Shown here in pieces: positions 39,809-49,178 of a stretch of 64,000 nucleotides of DNA (the stretch's first letter is position 1; every line of letters begins with the position of its first letter). Origin of the DNA: an uncultured Ruminococcus sp. (GTDB lineage Bacteria > Bacillota > Clostridia > Oscillospirales > Acutalibacteraceae); assembly GCA_902785555.1 (NCBI GenBank), contig CACZZB010000003.1, positions 1 to 64,000 on the forward strand, in the 5' to 3' direction. The position numbers and the translations under genes were made by a program. A model generated the notes under the pieces. It was not told the DNA's origin. It ran no database searches and worked only from the letters and a program-made list of their open reading frames with translations.

Positions 39809-42800
39809 TTATTGAGTTACGGTAACAGTAAAGTATTTTTTGGAAACAGTACCAATGCTGTCCTTTGCTTTTACACAAACATCATATTTTGTTGCAGTGG
39901 CAGGAGTTATTTTTATGCTTGTATTTGCTTTGAAATCCTGTACAGTCGACCATGTTGATGAGCTTGCTTTTTTATACAGAACAGCGTAGGTATATCCGCC
40001 TGAACCGTTTTTGGCGGAAGCCGTTACAGTCACGGAACTTTTGAGTTTTATCGAAGTTGCCGATATCGTAGAAGTATTTTCAACAGACGGCTTTACGGTC
40101 AGCTTTGCATAAGCCTTTGAAATACCGCCGATACTGTCCTTGGCTTTCACGCATACATCATAGGTACCGTCACTTACAGGTGTCCATGTGACCTTTGTAT
40201 TTGACTTGAAAGCCTGTTTTTCGACCCACTTTGAATCAGTGGATTTTTTTACATAAACAGCGTATGTATAACCGCCGCTGCCGCTTGAAGCCGATGCCGT
40301 GACGGTATTGGACTGACCTTTGATTATCGTTGTCGGTGAAAGCGATAGCTTGGCAATAACAGACGGTTTTACCGTTATATTGAGATAGACCTTTGCAATG
40401 CCGCCGATGCTGTCCTTTGCCTTTACACATACTTCATAAGTACCGTCATAAGCAGGTTTTACAGCGAGTTTGTTGTTTGATTTGAAATCCTGCTGAGTCA
40501 CCCATTTTTCCGTTCCCGACTTTCTCATAAATACAGAATATGTGTAACCGCCGCTGCCGTTTGAAGCAGTCGCTGTAACAGTCGTTGTCTGACCTTTGAT
40601 TATAGTTGAAGCCGAAAGTGAGGCTTTCACCGAAACTGCCGCTGTCACCTTGAATGTAGAATATGCCTTCTGAACAGTACCGCTGCTGTCCTTTACCTTG
40701 ACGCATACATCATAAGTGCCTACGGCTGTCGGTTTCATTTCAACCTTGGTATTTGAGGAAAATTTCTGTTTTTCTATCCAGTTTTCGGAAGCGGAATTCT
40801 TGTAATAGAAAGCGTATGTAAATCCACCTGTACCGCCTGTTGCAGTAACAGATGCAGTATTCGTCTGACCGCTTACGACAGATGATTTGCCTAATGTAAG
40901 TTTGGGAACTATCGGATTTGCGACTGTAAGGGTCTTTGTAACTTCTGCAACTTGTCCAAGACCATCCCTTACGCATATATTTACATCATAAGTGCCTGTT
41001 GCCGAAATTGCAAGACTTACGGAAGCATTTGAACTGTAATTTTGTTTTACTGTCCATGAGGAAGTACCGGATTTTCTGTACCGAACAAGATATGTATATG
41101 TGCCTGTACCTCCGCTTGCAGAACAACTCACTGTCAGTGATGTATTCGGGCTGACGGATGATGCGGAAAGCTTTGAAGTATTTTTAAGCTTGGGATTTAC
41201 GGAGAATGAAAGATATTTCAAACCTATATTTCCCTTACTGTCCTTAACTCTTACGCAAACTTCAAAATCACCTGATTTTGTGGGAGTGATATTTATCTTA
41301 GCATTGGAAGAATAATCCTGAACAAGTGACCATCCTGTGGTACCCTTTGTATGATACCATACAGCATAGGTACAGGTATTTGTACTGTTTGAAGAAACAT
41401 TCACTGTCAATGTCTGACCGAGATCTATCTTTGAAGCCGATAAAGTTGAAGTATTTGTAAATGCCTGTGTACATGATACAGTGAAAGTTTTATCAAGAAT
41501 TTTTCCCGTGGAGTCCTTGACTTTTATGCTGACAGTATAGCTTCCGTCAGTCTTTGGAGAAAAAGCCACGGAATTTTTCGTACTGTATGCCTGCAACGTT
41601 GTCCATGAAGTATCGGTAGATTTTTTATAATAATAAGCATACTGATATGAACCCGAACCGCCCGTTGCCGCACCTTTGAGAGTTATTGATTTTCCGAGAT
41701 AAAGCGATGTTGCACTTATTGAAGATGTATTGGCAAGTGCCGTACCGGTAACTTTGAAAGTCTTGTATAATTCTCCGCTCTGTCCGGATACGCTCTTGTA
41801 TTTCACCATAACTGTATATTCACCGGGATTCTGAGGAACATAGTTATAATATGAAACGCTCGAAAAATCCTGTAATGTAGTCCATGAAGTGCTTGACGGA
41901 AGCTTTACCATAAAGGCATAGGTCGGAGAAGAACCGCCTTCCTGAGTGACAGACATAACGATTTTTTCACCCAATGCGTAGGAATCCTTTGACAATGACA
42001 GCTGACATACCATCTTTGATTCGGCTTGTACAGATGCCGTCTGAGATGCTTTTCTGCCTGCACCGTCAACAGCAGTTACCCTTACATTATAGGACTTTGC
42101 TTCAGCCGGTTTGAACTGACAGGTACTGCTTGTTGTTGAAGATGATATTGTCTTCCAACTTGAAGAACCTGCCTCGGCATATTCATAAGTATACTTTACA
42201 GGGTCGACTGCCCCTGCTGTACTTGCATTTATAGTTGCCGAAGAACCGAGAATAACTTTTGCAGGCGTAACGCTTGCAGAAACCGAAAATACACTTGAAG
42301 AATTGAGAATGATATTGAAGTTCAGCTTTTTCTGATAGCTGACATATTTTCCGAGACCTTTTACGACCGCAGTAGCCGTTCCTATATTAACATTATTCTG
42401 ATATTCTACCGTATAATCCGTATTGAGTACAAGATTATTTCCCGAAGAATCCTTGCCCGATATCGCAGGAGTGATTGCCTTGCCCGTATAATACTGATCC
42501 GGTATCGAAGCAAATGAACATTCTTCAAGGCTTACCGCAGTCGCACGCAATGTTGCAGATGCCGATACGGAAGAATCATCCTTTAACGAAACTGTAATAA
42601 GACTTTCACCGGGATAGATTGCCGTAACAGTATTGTAATTAAAAGAAAAACATTTTGGATTTGCAATTGTCACTTTCATATTATCCGCAGTCAAACGAAC
42701 GCTTGCCGAAGGATACATAGAGTTAGTAACATACATACCGACTTTGACACCTGAACCGCATATTATCAGTGCATTATTTGTAAAACTTGTTTTAGCATTT

Positions 42801-43366
42801 GTAAGAAGCGACGGCAAAACAGATATCGGCTTATCCATCACCTGATTGCTTTTATTAAAAATATTAGAATCAAATCCGCTTGATGAGTTGTATGAAAGCA
42901 GCACACATACATATTTGTAGCCGTTTACTTTTACAACGCCGACACCGACAGACTTAAAAACCGTAGACAACAGCAGATTAAGACTATCCTGATCGCTTTG
43001 CCACTGATACAAAAGAGATGAATTGCTCAGAACATTATATCCTATAAGCTGTGAACAGTCACCCACATATTTTGAACCATTCGGACGAACCACCGAGGCA
43101 TATACCGAAAGCTCGACAGCTCTCGTAAAAGCATCATTCATAAGATTAGTATCCATTGCAAGAGCCGGACAATTCATTTCGGTACGATACTTGTTGATGG
43201 AATCAAAAATACTTTTTGTATCCTTATAGTTGTATGAAACATCGGCAACGGTAACGGATACAGCACTTGCCGCTTCCGCCTGAATCTGACCTACCGCAAA
43301 TATCGAAAACAGCATAACCAATACTAATGATATACTTATGACCCTGCTTTTGAATTTAGAGATCAT
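39809..43366 (-). CDS. Giant secreted CAP-domain protein with nine Ig-like repeats
   Basis: An 1185-residue exported protein. Order: signal peptide (about 1-33, AEAA cleavage region); a CAP/SCP-like domain (about 45-165, with INKYRTEMNCPAL and the later GVGVVKVNGYKYVCVLLSY strand); a BIg2-like segment (about 215-275); a bacterial Ig-like segment (about 280-352); and nine repeats of about 91 residues from about 360 to the end. Consensus of the repeats is LSAS...GGSGGYTYAxYYKK...W...Q.F...GTYDVCVKVKDS.G. No LPXTG, SLH or dockerin is visible, so anchoring is unexplained. The same repeat type forms the C-terminus of the amylase directly upstream, and both share the leader AAAGGAGTGTGATT and -10 TAAAAT. 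Confidence 0.85.
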   Translation of the reverse strand: MISKFKSRVISISLVLVMLFSIFAVGQIQAEAASAVSVTVADVSYNYKDTKSIFDSINKYRTEMNCPALAMDTNLMNDAFTRAVELSVYASVVRPNGSKYVGDCSQLIGYNVLSNSSLLYQWQSDQDSLNLLLSTVFKSVGVGVVKVNGYKYVCVLLSYNSSSGFDSNIFNKSNQVMDKPISVLPSLLTNAKTSFTNNALIICGSGVKVGMYVTNSMYPSASVRLTADNMKVTIANPKCFSFNYNTVTAIYPGESLITVSLKDDSSVSASATLRATAVSLEECSFASIPDQYYTGKAITPAISGKDSSGNNLVLNTDYTVEYQNNVNIGTATAVVKGLGKYVSYQKKLNFNIILNSSSVFSVSASVTPAKVILGSSATINASTAGAVDPVKYTYEYAEAGSSSWKTISSSTTSSTCQFKPAEAKSYNVRVTAVDGAGRKASQTASVQAESKMVCQLSLSKDSYALGEKIVMSVTQEGGSSPTYAFMVKLPSSTSWTTLQDFSSVSYYNYVPQNPGEYTVMVKYKSVSGQSGELYKTFKVTGTALANTSSISATSLYLGKSITLKGAATGGSGSYQYAYYYKKSTDTSWTTLQAYSTKNSVAFSPKTDGSYTVSIKVKDSTGKILDKTFTVSCTQAFTNTSTLSASKIDLGQTLTVNVSSNSTNTCTYAVWYHTKGTTGWSLVQDYSSNAKINITPTKSGDFEVCVRVKDSKGNIGLKYLSFSVNPKLKNTSKLSASSVSPNTSLTVSCSASGGTGTYTYLVRYRKSGTSSWTVKQNYSSNASVSLAISATGTYDVNICVRDGLGQVAEVTKTLTVANPIVPKLTLGKSSVVSGQTNTASVTATGGTGGFTYAFYYKNSASENWIEKQKFSSNTKVEMKPTAVGTYDVCVKVKDSSGTVQKAYSTFKVTAAVSVKASLSASTIIKGQTTTVTATASNGSGGYTYSVFMRKSGTEKWVTQQDFKSNNKLAVKPAYDGTYEVCVKAKDSIGGIAKVYLNITVKPSVIAKLSLSPTTIIKGQSNTVTASASSGSGGYTYAVYVKKSTDSKWVEKQAFKSNTKVTWTPVSDGTYDVCVKAKDSIGGISKAYAKLTVKPSVENTSTISATSIKLKSSVTVTASAKNGSGGYTYAVLYKKASSSTWSTVQDFKANTSIKITPATATKYDVCVKAKDSIGTVSKKYFTVTVTQ
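39830..42290 (-). repeat. Tandem coding repeats (nine ~273-base units)
   Basis: Protein-level repeats begin near residues 360, 453, 545, 636, 729, 820, 912, 1005 and 1097 of the CAP-repeat protein. The last three are the most alike (KDSIGGI-type ends), suggesting recent unit duplication. Confidence 0.85.
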
Positions 43367-43393
43367 ATTTAATCACACTCCTTTTTATTTTAG

Positions 43394-43422
43394 ATTTTAC
43401 CACATATTTTTTCAAAAAACAA
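43394..43422 (-). promoter_or_regulatory. Promoter of the CAP-repeat gene
   Basis: Minus strand TTGTTT, a 17-base spacer and TAAAAT, about 30 bases before the gene's start. Confidence 0.5.
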
Positions 43423-43473
43423 GCATTTATAAACAAAATTATCGTAACAAAGACAGTATTATTATAACATACA

Positions 43474-43509
43474 AACAAAAAGCGGTGATACACTCCCATG
43501 TACCACCGC
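43474..43509 (-). terminator. Amylase-gene terminator
   Basis: GCGGTGGTACA / TGTATCACCGC hairpin followed by TTTTTG on the minus strand. It comes only 12 bases after the TAA that ends the frameshifted last repeat, showing that the tail belonged to the gene. Confidence 0.85.
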
Positions 43510-43520
43510 CCATAATTCAG

Positions 43521-43742
43521 TTATTTAACTGTAATTGTGAAATATTTCTTAACTATTGTTCCTGCATTGTCCTTAACTTTGACACATACATCTTTTGTAC
43601 CTTTGCCTGCAAATTTAATTGAAGTAGAGGTTGTTGTTGAGAAAGCCTGTTTTTCAGTCCATGTGTCAGAGGAAGAAGCCTTGTAGTAAACTGCATACTT
43701 ATAAGGAGATGTACCGCCTGTTGCTGCACACTTTACAGTTAT
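43521..43742 (-). pseudogene. Frameshifted terminal Ig-like repeat of the amylase
   Basis: Reading the minus strand from 43742 gives ITVKCAATGGTSPYKYAVYY and continues as a nearly complete repeat to TFTITVK-type residues and TAA at 43521. It is in a different frame from the upstream amylase, which ends at 43739 after TNAALTNNQ. Compared with the intact preceding repeat, about 37 bases are missing at the junction (the STVSATSVSLGNA coding part), which is not a multiple of three. The remnant is otherwise free of stops, so the lesion is recent or an assembly error. Confidence 0.8.
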
Positions 43743-46700
43743 TGGTTATTTGTAAGAGCTGCATTTGTTACTTTAACAGTAAAGTACTTTTTAACAACTG
43801 TGCCTGCATTGTCCTTAACTTTTACACAAACATCTTTTGTGCCTGTGCCTGTGAACTTAATGGAAACAGAAGCTGTTGTTGAGAAGTCCTGCTTTGTTGT
43901 CCAAGTTGAAGCAGTAGAAGCCTTGTAGAAGAAAGCGTATTTGTAAGGAGCTGTACCACCTGTTGCTGCACCCTTGACAGTTATTGCATTGCCGAGTGAA
44001 ACACTTGTTGCAGAAACTGTTGAGTTATTTGCAAGAGCAGCAGATGTTACTTTTACAGTAAAGTATTTCTTCACTTCTGTACCTGCACTGTCCTTAACTG
44101 CCCATGTGCTGTCAGCAGTCTTCTTGTAGAATACTGCGAAGTTATAATATCCCGAACCACCTGTTGCTGCACCCTTTGCAGTTATGGAGTCACCAAGTTT
44201 TATTGATGTTGCGGAAAGCGTGGAATTATTGACAAGAGCCGCTTTTACAGTGATGTCGAAGAATTTCTTGACTTCTGTACCTGTCTTGTCTTTTACTTTA
44301 ATGCAAATCTGATAAGCACCTGTTGATGCTGGTTTGATATTTGCAGTAGCAGTTGTGCTGTAAGCAGAAGCTGTTTGCCAGTTGGACTGAGTTGACTTTT
44401 TGTAAACTATCTGATATGTGTAAGGAGCTGTACCGCCTGTTGCTTTAGCAGTTGCCTTGATGGTGCTGCCGAGAGCAATGCTTGTTGCGGAAACTGTTGA
44501 ATTGTTTGTCAAAGCAGCAACCTTTACTGTTACAGTGAAGTACTTTTTAGCAATATTGCCTGCATTGTCCTTGACTTTGACACAAATGTCTTTTGTACCT
44601 GTACCTGTGAAGGTGATTGAAACAGAAGCATTTGTAGAGAAATCCTGTTTTGTAGTCCATGTTGAAGTGGAAGAAGCCTTGTAAAGCACAGCATATTTAT
44701 ACGGAGATGTACCGCCTGATGCTGCACCCTTGACAGTTACGGCATTGCCAAGTGTAACTGTTGTTGCGGAAACTGTTGAGTTGTTAACAACACCGCTGCC
44801 GTTTACAGTGAAGTCGATATATTTCTTGACTTCTGTACCTGTGCTGTCCTTAACCTTGATGCAAGCCTGATAAGAACCTGCTGAGGAAGGAGTTGCAGAT
44901 ACACTTGTTGTTGAACTGTATGCTTTTACAGTTGTCCATGAGCTTGCAGAGCTGCTCTTGTAGTAGTAAGCATATGTGTAAGGAGCTGTACCGCCTGATG
45001 CTGAACCCTTGAAAGTTACAGCACTGCCAAGAGATATTGAAGTTGATGAAAGACTTGAACTGTTTATAAGTTCATCGGGATCAATAATAATGATGTCGCC
45101 GCCCTCAGATGTGAATGTCTTTGTAGCAGTAGCTGTTTTGCCTGTTGAATCTGTGATGACACACTTGAGAGTATGTTGACCGGCTGTTGTAGGTGTCCAT
45201 GAAACAGTAGCTGTTGTGTTGGAAGCCTTGATAACTTTGCCGTCAACAGAGAATTCGTACTTGTAAGGAGCTGTACCGCCGTAGCCGATACCCTTTATAG
45301 TAAGAGCTGTTGTTGAAAGCTGAGGAGCTGAACGGTCTGTACCGAAGTTCACCTGGAGAGGAGTTGTTACAGGATCGGGATCGTCAGGATCAATAGGAGT
45401 ATCTCCGCCGCCTGCACCTATTCTTGCGAGAGGTACTGTAACGAGGTCTGTATCAGCCTTTTCCTGTGAAGTGGATTCGTCTGCTGTATAGGGTTCTGTT
45501 GCATTGTCGAGGAATGTCATATCCATAGGAGTAGAGGATATACCGCCTTCACCGAATGTTGAGATGTGCATTACACCGATACCGTTGCTTTCAAGGTAGC
45601 TTCTTGTAATACCGAGAGTTGCAAGCGGAATAGTCATTGTATAGAAAGTATCTTGTGCCTTGTCGTGACCGAGTGAGAGGAAATCAACCCATTCAGAAGC
45701 CGAACTTGTAAGGTCGGCAGGTTTGTAACCTTCATATCCGTTCTTTTTGATACCTGTGATAGATGAACCAAAGAAACCATCTTCATAGTTGAATGAAATG
45801 CCGCCTGCTGTGAAGTCTATAACACCTTCTGTGTAGTCATAGTTGAAATAACCTGAACTGTCTGTCTTAAAGAGTGCAGGTTTACCTACTTTCGGTTTTG
45901 ATGAGAAGCACATGAGTGCGTCTATCTTTGTTTCAAAGCCTACTTTGAGTCCCCATACATAGCCGCTTGCAAGTGTACCCTTTGACATATCGGCTGTTTT
46001 GCCTTTGCCAAGGTTGAAGGCTATCATCTGAGGAATATCACCGTTCCAAGGTTTGCCGTTGTCGCTTATCGGATAGCCCTGTGCAGGGTCAACAACGTCT
46101 GTTACATTTGTGAACTGCCAGCCGAGATAGAGGTTAGTGTCATCCCAAGCTGCATAGAGTGCATAAGTATCATATACGGGAGCTTCATGTGAACCTCTGA
46201 ATATACGGGGGTCGTCATTTGCAACGCCCTGTGCGATAATCATGCTGTCTTTGAAGTCGCTTGCACTCTTGATAGTAACACCCTTGCCGCCAAGCTGACC
46301 TTTGGGGTTAGTTGCATATTTTCCTGTAAGAGCTGAAGCAGATGTGCTTGTTGTCTTCTTGACATACTTTTTAGTGTAAGTAAGTGTCTTGTTTGTTGTC
46401 TTTGAACCATCTGTTGCAGTTACTTTTACAGTAACATCTGTGTCGGCAATTTTACCTTCACCGATAGTAACCTTTGTTGTGGTTGTAAATTTCTTTTCAG
46501 GACCGTTATCAATTGAATAAGTACCTGATGTTGCATTTGAAAGTGAAAGAGTAATGTCAAATGTTTCAGTTGTGAAGCTTGTACCGCTTGCCTTGTCAAC
46601 TGTAACATCGGGGTCTTTTGGGACAGGAATAACTACATCAGAATAATCCTCCCATTTGTGATTTGCACTGAACAGCTTTGAAGAACCGCCTATCTGCATA

Positions 46701-48619
46701 CCGGGTTCCTGATCTGCAGGATATCTGTTGGTTGCCGAGCCTGTACCGTCATTGAAGATTGCACGACCGTTTTCAAAGCCTGAAACATCGAGCTTGAAAT
46801 AGCCTTTCGAGTTCTTTTCCGTCAGTTTGACACCCGGCCATGCTCCCATATTCTTTGCACTTGCACCGTCACCCGTGTAAACATAAGCGTAAACGCTGCT
46901 CCAGTTGTATGATGAGTTGTCAAAATATATGCAGGTTGTTGCATTCGGGTCTTTCTTGGTGTACTTGTAGGTTTCGGAAAGTGCAGAACCGTCTGAGCCT
47001 GTACCTTTTACTGTAACGGTAACTGTACCGCCGACTGCCGTTGAAGAACCGACAGTAATTTTCTGACCGCTTGTGAAAGCACCTGATGCACCTTCTGATG
47101 TTGAATAAGTAAGGTTTGTTGCATCACTTGCTGTAAGTGTTACAGAGAGAGTATCCGTAAAGCTCGTGCCTGATGCGGGGGAAGCCAATACACTGCCGCC
47201 GCCTATGGGAGCACCGCCCTTATAGAATACTGCGATACCTGTATTGCCTATCTGACCGCTCATTGTTGAGCTTGTAACAGTCCATGTATTGCCTGTGATT
47301 TCGTCTGTATAAGTACCTGCCGGAACAAGTCCGCCGCCGTTTGGAACTGTAACAGTCTTGCTGCCGCCGCCTGCATTAACAACGACTGCACCGCCTCCAC
47401 GGCATATTACGAAACAGTTGTCGCCTGTTGTGAAATATTCCTTTGTGCCTACCATTGCATTATGGAAATGGTTTACGGCTGCGACCTGTGCACTTGTAAA
47501 GTGCGTAGAGCCCTTTACATTATAAGCAATTGCTGTATGCTGTTTTTCAAAAGGTCTTGAAAGGTAAAGTGTTTGACAATCAGCTCTTGCACCCGAAACT
47601 GCAAATGCTCTGTCCATAACATCTTCACTCAGACCGTTTGTCCAGCCGTTGTTACAATAAGTATCATGGCTTTCAGGCCAGTAAACTATCTTGCTCTGAC
47701 TTACACCACGATTAGCCCATTTGCCTGTATTTGTGGTAACTTTACCGTCTCTGATAGCACCTGTAATTTCACCTGAATAGTTATCATCGGTAACACCGAT
47801 ATACTTGGTATATTCTACCATAAGGTTATCGCCGCCGCTGTTTGTGGGACCGTCAAGGATTTCACCGTAGTTGTAAAGTCCTGCTGCAGTAACTGCAGGC
47901 CAGAAATTACAATCCTCACTCGGCAAACCTATATGCTTTGCAGCGTCCCAACGGATACCGTCAACACCGCATTCTTTAAGTTCATTTACAAGACCTGCAA
48001 CTACCTGCTGTACATAGCTGTGTTCGGAGTTAAGGTCAGGCATACCGATATTACAATGAGTTACCTGCCAGCGGTTGCCCCAGTCAACATTTTTTGCCTC
48101 CGTGTTGTACTGTGTATTATGGAAATATTCATCTTTTGTAAGACCGTTCTGGATATAGTCCTTTCTTCTGCCGTCTGCCCAGCCTGCAACGTGGTTGGCA
48201 ACAACGTCAACGATGACTTTGACACCGTACTTGTCAGCCTCTGCACAAAGAGCTTTGAGGTCTTCCTTTGAGCCGAGGTCATTACCTACCGAAAAGCCTA
48301 TCGGCTGATAAAGCCAATACCATGTACCCGAAGCATCATGGGGCTGTAAAGGTGAAGTCTGTACGCTTGTGAAACCGGCCTTTGCGATATTTTCCATTTC
48401 TGCGGTAATATCGGAAATTGGCCAGTCGAAACAGTGAAGAATGTTACCGTCTTCAATCTTTGTTGCAAGTCCGTAGCTGTTTGCGGCTTCAACAGTAACT
48501 GTCGGAACCAGAGTTGCCCCAAGACCGGTGAAAGAAGATGCCAACATTGATGCTGTAAGAACAACGCTTGCTACTTTTCCTCTTACACCGAAACGGGTTG
48601 AATAAAATTCATTGTTCAC
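43739..48619 (-). CDS. Secreted multimodular GH13 alpha-amylase with CBM26 and CBM74-like module
   Basis: A 1626-residue exported amylase. Signal peptide about 1-46. GH13 catalytic domain about 47-466: nucleophile Asp225 (GIRWDAAKH), acid/base Glu253 (YGEILDG), transition-state Asp319 (PESHDT), plus DVVANHV. A bacterial Ig-like segment 470-556 precedes a CBM26 starch-binding module (about 560-660, IYFDNSSYNWSSVYAYVY). A second Ig-like segment covers 668-752. A ~300-residue domain (about 760-1068) has the size and position of CBM74 raw-starch modules. Six Ig-like repeats follow (about 1085-1626). Repeat five is internally shortened and the frame ends early. The start is GTG with AAGGAG 12 bases upstream. 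No dockerin or sorting signal. CBM74 is inferred. Confidence 0.92.
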   Translation of the reverse strand: MNNEFYSTRFGVRGKVASVVLTASMLASSFTGLGATLVPTVTVEAANSYGLATKIEDGNILHCFDWPISDITAEMENIAKAGFTSVQTSPLQPHDASGTWYWLYQPIGFSVGNDLGSKEDLKALCAEADKYGVKVIVDVVANHVAGWADGRRKDYIQNGLTKDEYFHNTQYNTEAKNVDWGNRWQVTHCNIGMPDLNSEHSYVQQVVAGLVNELKECGVDGIRWDAAKHIGLPSEDCNFWPAVTAAGLYNYGEILDGPTNSGGDNLMVEYTKYIGVTDDNYSGEITGAIRDGKVTTNTGKWANRGVSQSKIVYWPESHDTYCNNGWTNGLSEDVMDRAFAVSGARADCQTLYLSRPFEKQHTAIAYNVKGSTHFTSAQVAAVNHFHNAMVGTKEYFTTGDNCFVICRGGGAVVVNAGGGSKTVTVPNGGGLVPAGTYTDEITGNTWTVTSSTMSGQIGNTGIAVFYKGGAPIGGGSVLASPASGTSFTDTLSVTLTASDATNLTYSTSEGASGAFTSGQKITVGSSTAVGGTVTVTVKGTGSDGSALSETYKYTKKDPNATTCIYFDNSSYNWSSVYAYVYTGDGASAKNMGAWPGVKLTEKNSKGYFKLDVSGFENGRAIFNDGTGSATNRYPADQEPGMQIGGSSKLFSANHKWEDYSDVVIPVPKDPDVTVDKASGTSFTTETFDITLSLSNATSGTYSIDNGPEKKFTTTTKVTIGEGKIADTDVTVKVTATDGSKTTNKTLTYTKKYVKKTTSTSASALTGKYATNPKGQLGGKGVTIKSASDFKDSMIIAQGVANDDPRIFRGSHEAPVYDTYALYAAWDDTNLYLGWQFTNVTDVVDPAQGYPISDNGKPWNGDIPQMIAFNLGKGKTADMSKGTLASGYVWGLKVGFETKIDALMCFSSKPKVGKPALFKTDSSGYFNYDYTEGVIDFTAGGISFNYEDGFFGSSITGIKKNGYEGYKPADLTSSASEWVDFLSLGHDKAQDTFYTMTIPLATLGITRSYLESNGIGVMHISTFGEGGISSTPMDMTFLDNATEPYTADESTSQEKADTDLVTVPLARIGAGGGDTPIDPDDPDPVTTPLQVNFGTDRSAPQLSTTALTIKGIGYGGTAPYKYEFSVDGKVIKASNTTATVSWTPTTAGQHTLKCVITDSTGKTATATKTFTSEGGDIIIIDPDELINSSSLSSTSISLGSAVTFKGSASGGTAPYTYAYYYKSSSASSWTTVKAYSSTTSVSATPSSAGSYQACIKVKDSTGTEVKKYIDFTVNGSGVVNNSTVSATTVTLGNAVTVKGAASGGTSPYKYAVLYKASSTSTWTTKQDFSTNASVSITFTGTGTKDICVKVKDNAGNIAKKYFTVTVKVAALTNNSTVSATSIALGSTIKATAKATGGTAPYTYQIVYKKSTQSNWQTASAYSTTATANIKPASTGAYQICIKVKDKTGTEVKKFFDITVKAALVNNSTLSATSIKLGDSITAKGAATGGSGYYNFAVFYKKTADSTWAVKDSAGTEVKKYFTVKVTSAALANNSTVSATSVSLGNAITVKGAATGGTAPYKYAFFYKASTASTWTTKQDFSTTASVSIKFTGTGTKDVCVKVKDNAGTVVKKYFTVKVTNAALTNNQ
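43745..45070 (-). repeat. Near-identical tandem DNA repeats in the amylase 3' half
   Basis: Five units of about 270 bases, closely alike at DNA level (for example the AAGTATTTTACTGT and GTACAGCTCCTTACA segments recur), plus the frameshifted sixth to the left. A deletion of about 81 bases lies at about 44100, where STW runs straight into AVKDSAG. Confidence 0.85.
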
Positions 48620-48739
48620 TGAAAATCACACTCCTTTAAATAATATTAAATAATTTTTTCTGTCCTTAAAGTCTGCTGATATATCCCTTCCGCAGTTTCC
48701 TGCATATAACAGACAAACTCTCGTTAATATTATTTTAAC

Positions 48740-48768
48740 ATTTTATTAAAATTTGTAAAGCAATCCAA
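48740..48768 (-). promoter_or_regulatory. Probable amylase promoter
   Basis: Minus strand TTGGAT, a 17-base spacer and TAAAAT, giving a leader of about 110 bases. I see no CcpA cre site. The rest of the 559-base gap (48620-49178) is A/T-rich with small hairpins and no recognisable gene. Confidence 0.45.
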
Positions 48769-49117
48769 ATTCACAAAATTATTTATAATTTTAAATATAC
48801 CTCTGCTTTTATTGCTTTAAAGGAATTTAATTTCAAATATCTTTCAAAAAAATACTATTAAAAATAGTAATTTTTACAAGTAAATATTGATTTTTTCAGC
48901 ATAATTAACATATTTTTATAACTAAAATAAGTAAAAATGCTAATTTTTATTTTTGTATAATTATACAATTATGAAAATATTTAAATTCCAAAATATGTGT
49001 ATTTTTGAAATTTTCCTTGAAAATTTTTAAGGTTATTTTAAGACAAATGTGTGTCAGATTCTCAAAAATTCTCGGATTTTGGCGAAAAAAGCTCTTGAAA
49101 AAAATCATATTTTTTCC

Positions 49118-49146
49118 TTGTAAAAAGTTTATTTTTATTGTATGAT
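49118..49146 (+). promoter_or_regulatory. pyk promoter
   Basis: TTGTAA, a 17-base spacer and TATGAT, about 30 bases before the pyk ATG. Confidence 0.65.
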
Positions 49147-49178
49147 ATAGACATAAATAAAATGTCAGGAGAGATACT

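Noticed and set aside
43745-45070. CRISPR-like regular repeats
   Set aside because: Units are about 270 bases, coding and continuous with the amylase frame; no spacers.
43739-48619. Dockerin or sorting signal on the amylase
   Set aside because: No paired calcium-binding dockerin motif, LPXTG or SLH sequence was found in the main frame or in the frameshifted tail.
48780-49120. A/T-rich stretch as a replication origin or gene-sized region
   Set aside because: No DnaA boxes, no iterons and no supported frame are visible; it is an intergenic promoter region.
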